From assembly GCA_945865745.1 (NCBI GenBank), contig CAMBFP010000076.1, positions 1-5,658 of the forward strand: a stretch of 5,658 bases of DNA, written 5' to 3'. The translations under genes were made by a program, and so were the position numbers. Positions within the stretch are counted from its first letter, which is position 1, and each line of letters begins with the position of its first letter. The notes below the pieces were generated by a model that made no database searches, was not told the origin of the DNA, and worked only from the letters and a program-made list of their open reading frames with translations. The DNA is from Rhizobium sp. Q54 (GTDB lineage Bacteria; Pseudomonadota; Alphaproteobacteria; Rickettsiales; UBA1997). Below, in pieces: positions 4,736 to 5,658 of this stretch.

Positions 4736-5658
4736 ATGTTTTTCAACAAGCAAATACCATTGATTTTAGCGCTAATTTTTTTGCGCTTAAATTACGCCTC
4801 AGCAGCTACAACCGATTGGCACAAAAGTGCCTCGAACGCTGCAGAAACTAGACTGATTTCCTCCTTCTACGAAGATGCTGGAAGTAAGAAATTAATCGCC
4901 GCAGTTAGCTTTAAAATTAGCTCTGGTTGGAAAATTTATGGTAAAGATTCGGAAGGAATAGGAATGCCGCCAAGCTTTGATTTTACTGGCTCGAAGAACT
5001 ATTCAACTCATGAAATTCATTGGCCAAAACCTGAATTACACAAAGAAAAAATTGGTAACGAAACGTTTGAATATTCAACTTACCACAATGAAGTAACCAT
5101 TCCGATTACGATTGATTTACAAAAAGTTGGTGAAGCCACCGAACTTACTCTGTCACTTGATTACGGCTTGTGCAAAGACATCTGTATTCCAGTTAGCGAA
5201 AAATTTTCTCTCACGATTCCAGACGAAATCGACAACGCCTCACTAAAAGAAATCGAAAAATTCTACTCAAAACAATTAACCAACGAAACAAATGTAATAG
5301 AAAACGAGCAGCCGAAAGTTAGCAGTTTTCGAATAATCGCTTACATTTTTTTCGCCCTTCTCGGCGGCTTAATTCTCAACGTAATGCCCTGCGTTTTGCC
5401 GGTATTGTCGATTAAATTACTTTCCGTAATAGACAGGCCCAATTCAAGATTAGAGAGCATTCGCTTCGCATTTTTCTCTACCACTCTTGGCATTATTTTC
5501 TGCTTCTTAATATTTGCCCTACTCGCTTGTGCTATTAAATTTACCGGCAACGAACTTGGCTGGGGATTACAATTTCAAAATCCCAGTTTTCTAATTTTTC
5601 TAATCATTGTTGTTACCTTTTTCACTGCCAATTTACTTGGAAAATTTGAAATTAGTTT
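4736..5658 (+). CDS. dsbD: DsbD/ScsB-family thiol:disulfide interchange protein (C-terminus cut off by window edge)
   Basis: Inner-membrane protein that passes reducing power from cytoplasmic thioredoxin to periplasmic thiol proteins. From the ATG at 4736 the frame stays open for 307 codons to the window edge. An in-frame TGA at 4703 limits the start, and the ATG gives a good signal peptide: basic K5, core IPLILALIFL, then NYASA with cleavage near residue 23. Residues about 24-165 form the periplasmic DsbD N-terminal domain (GWKIYGKDSEGIGMPPSFDF, then YGLCKDICIP with redox cysteines C146 and C150). After a polar linker come three membrane segments, about 199-231, 242-268 and 284-302. The first contains LGGLILNVMPCVLPVL with C219, equivalent to the first redox cysteine of the DsbD membrane domain. 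The remaining membrane helices and any C-terminal thioredoxin domain lie outside the window. The CxxxC spacing and LGGLILN motif look closer to ScsB-like proteins than to E. coli DsbD, so the symbol is a family label. It is transcribed away from the minus-strand cluster. Confidence 0.93.
   Translation, partial: MFFNKQIPLILALIFLRLNYASAATTDWHKSASNAAETRLISSFYEDAGSKKLIAAVSFKISSGWKIYGKDSEGIGMPPSFDFTGSKNYSTHEIHWPKPELHKEKIGNETFEYSTYHNEVTIPITIDLQKVGEATELTLSLDYGLCKDICIPVSEKFSLTIPDEIDNASLKEIEKFYSKQLTNETNVIENEQPKVSSFRIIAYIFFALLGGLILNVMPCVLPVLSIKLLSVIDRPNSRLESIRFAFFSTTLGIIFCFLIFALLACAIKFTGNELGWGLQFQNPSFLIFLIIVVTFFTANLLGKFEIS

Noticed and set aside
4657..4851. 64-codon plus-strand frame, including an ATGAAAAAG start at 4702
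   Set aside because: The ATG at 4702 resembles a signal-peptide start but is out of frame with the DsbD-like protein, and the frame stops at 4851 without family resemblance. The ATG at 4736 gives a complete signal peptide in the correct frame.
5341..5550. 69-codon minus-strand frame opposite the DsbD-like membrane domain
   Set aside because: Antisense to clear membrane helices with the conserved MPCVLP motif; Lys/Arg-rich composition is what an antisense shadow of this region gives.

Overview
The window is AT-rich, densely coding, and most likely from an alphaproteobacterium. The best taxonomic clue is a 55-residue zinc-finger protein of the NDUFS6 (zf-CHCC) type, a complex I accessory protein known from mitochondria and alphaproteobacteria. 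An intact purA argues against Rickettsia proper, which generally lacks purine synthesis. A prepilin-like protein and an SDR-type threonine dehydrogenase would fit a free-living or less reduced relative of the Rickettsiales/Holosporales type. This placement is inference; no rRNA gene is present.

Layout: positions 1-4666 hold six genes, all on the minus strand and almost without gaps. In transcription order (right to left) they are: an NDUFS6-like zinc-finger protein (4499-4666), purA (3238-4506, overlapping the previous gene by 8 bases), a GT-B family 4 glycosyltransferase (2079-3233), a prepilin-like protein carrying a LamG-like domain (1146-2069), an SDR-type L-threonine 3-dehydrogenase (201-1142), and a small secreted cysteine-containing protein that runs off the left edge (1-193). 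Spacings are -8, 4, 9, 3 and 7 bases, as expected for one operon. A 69-base gap (4667-4735) separates this block from a divergent plus-strand gene at 4736, which encodes a DsbD/ScsB-family thiol:disulfide interchange protein and runs off the right edge.

The six genes do not form one pathway. They mix respiration (zinc finger), AMP synthesis (purA), surface glycan assembly (glycosyltransferase), surface or secretion structures (prepilin-LamG protein), threonine catabolism, and an exported protein of unknown role. The divergent gene belongs to periplasmic thiol-disulfide exchange. No start in the window has a recognisable Shine-Dalgarno motif.

I see no RNA gene, CRISPR array, insertion sequence, origin or attachment site, and no convincing case for a new multi-gene system. 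The points most worth a second look are the prepilin-LamG fusion, the uniform absence of Shine-Dalgarno motifs, the zinc-finger/purA overlap, long A tracts at the start of two surface-related genes, and a terminator-shaped hairpin lying antisense inside the dehydrogenase gene.
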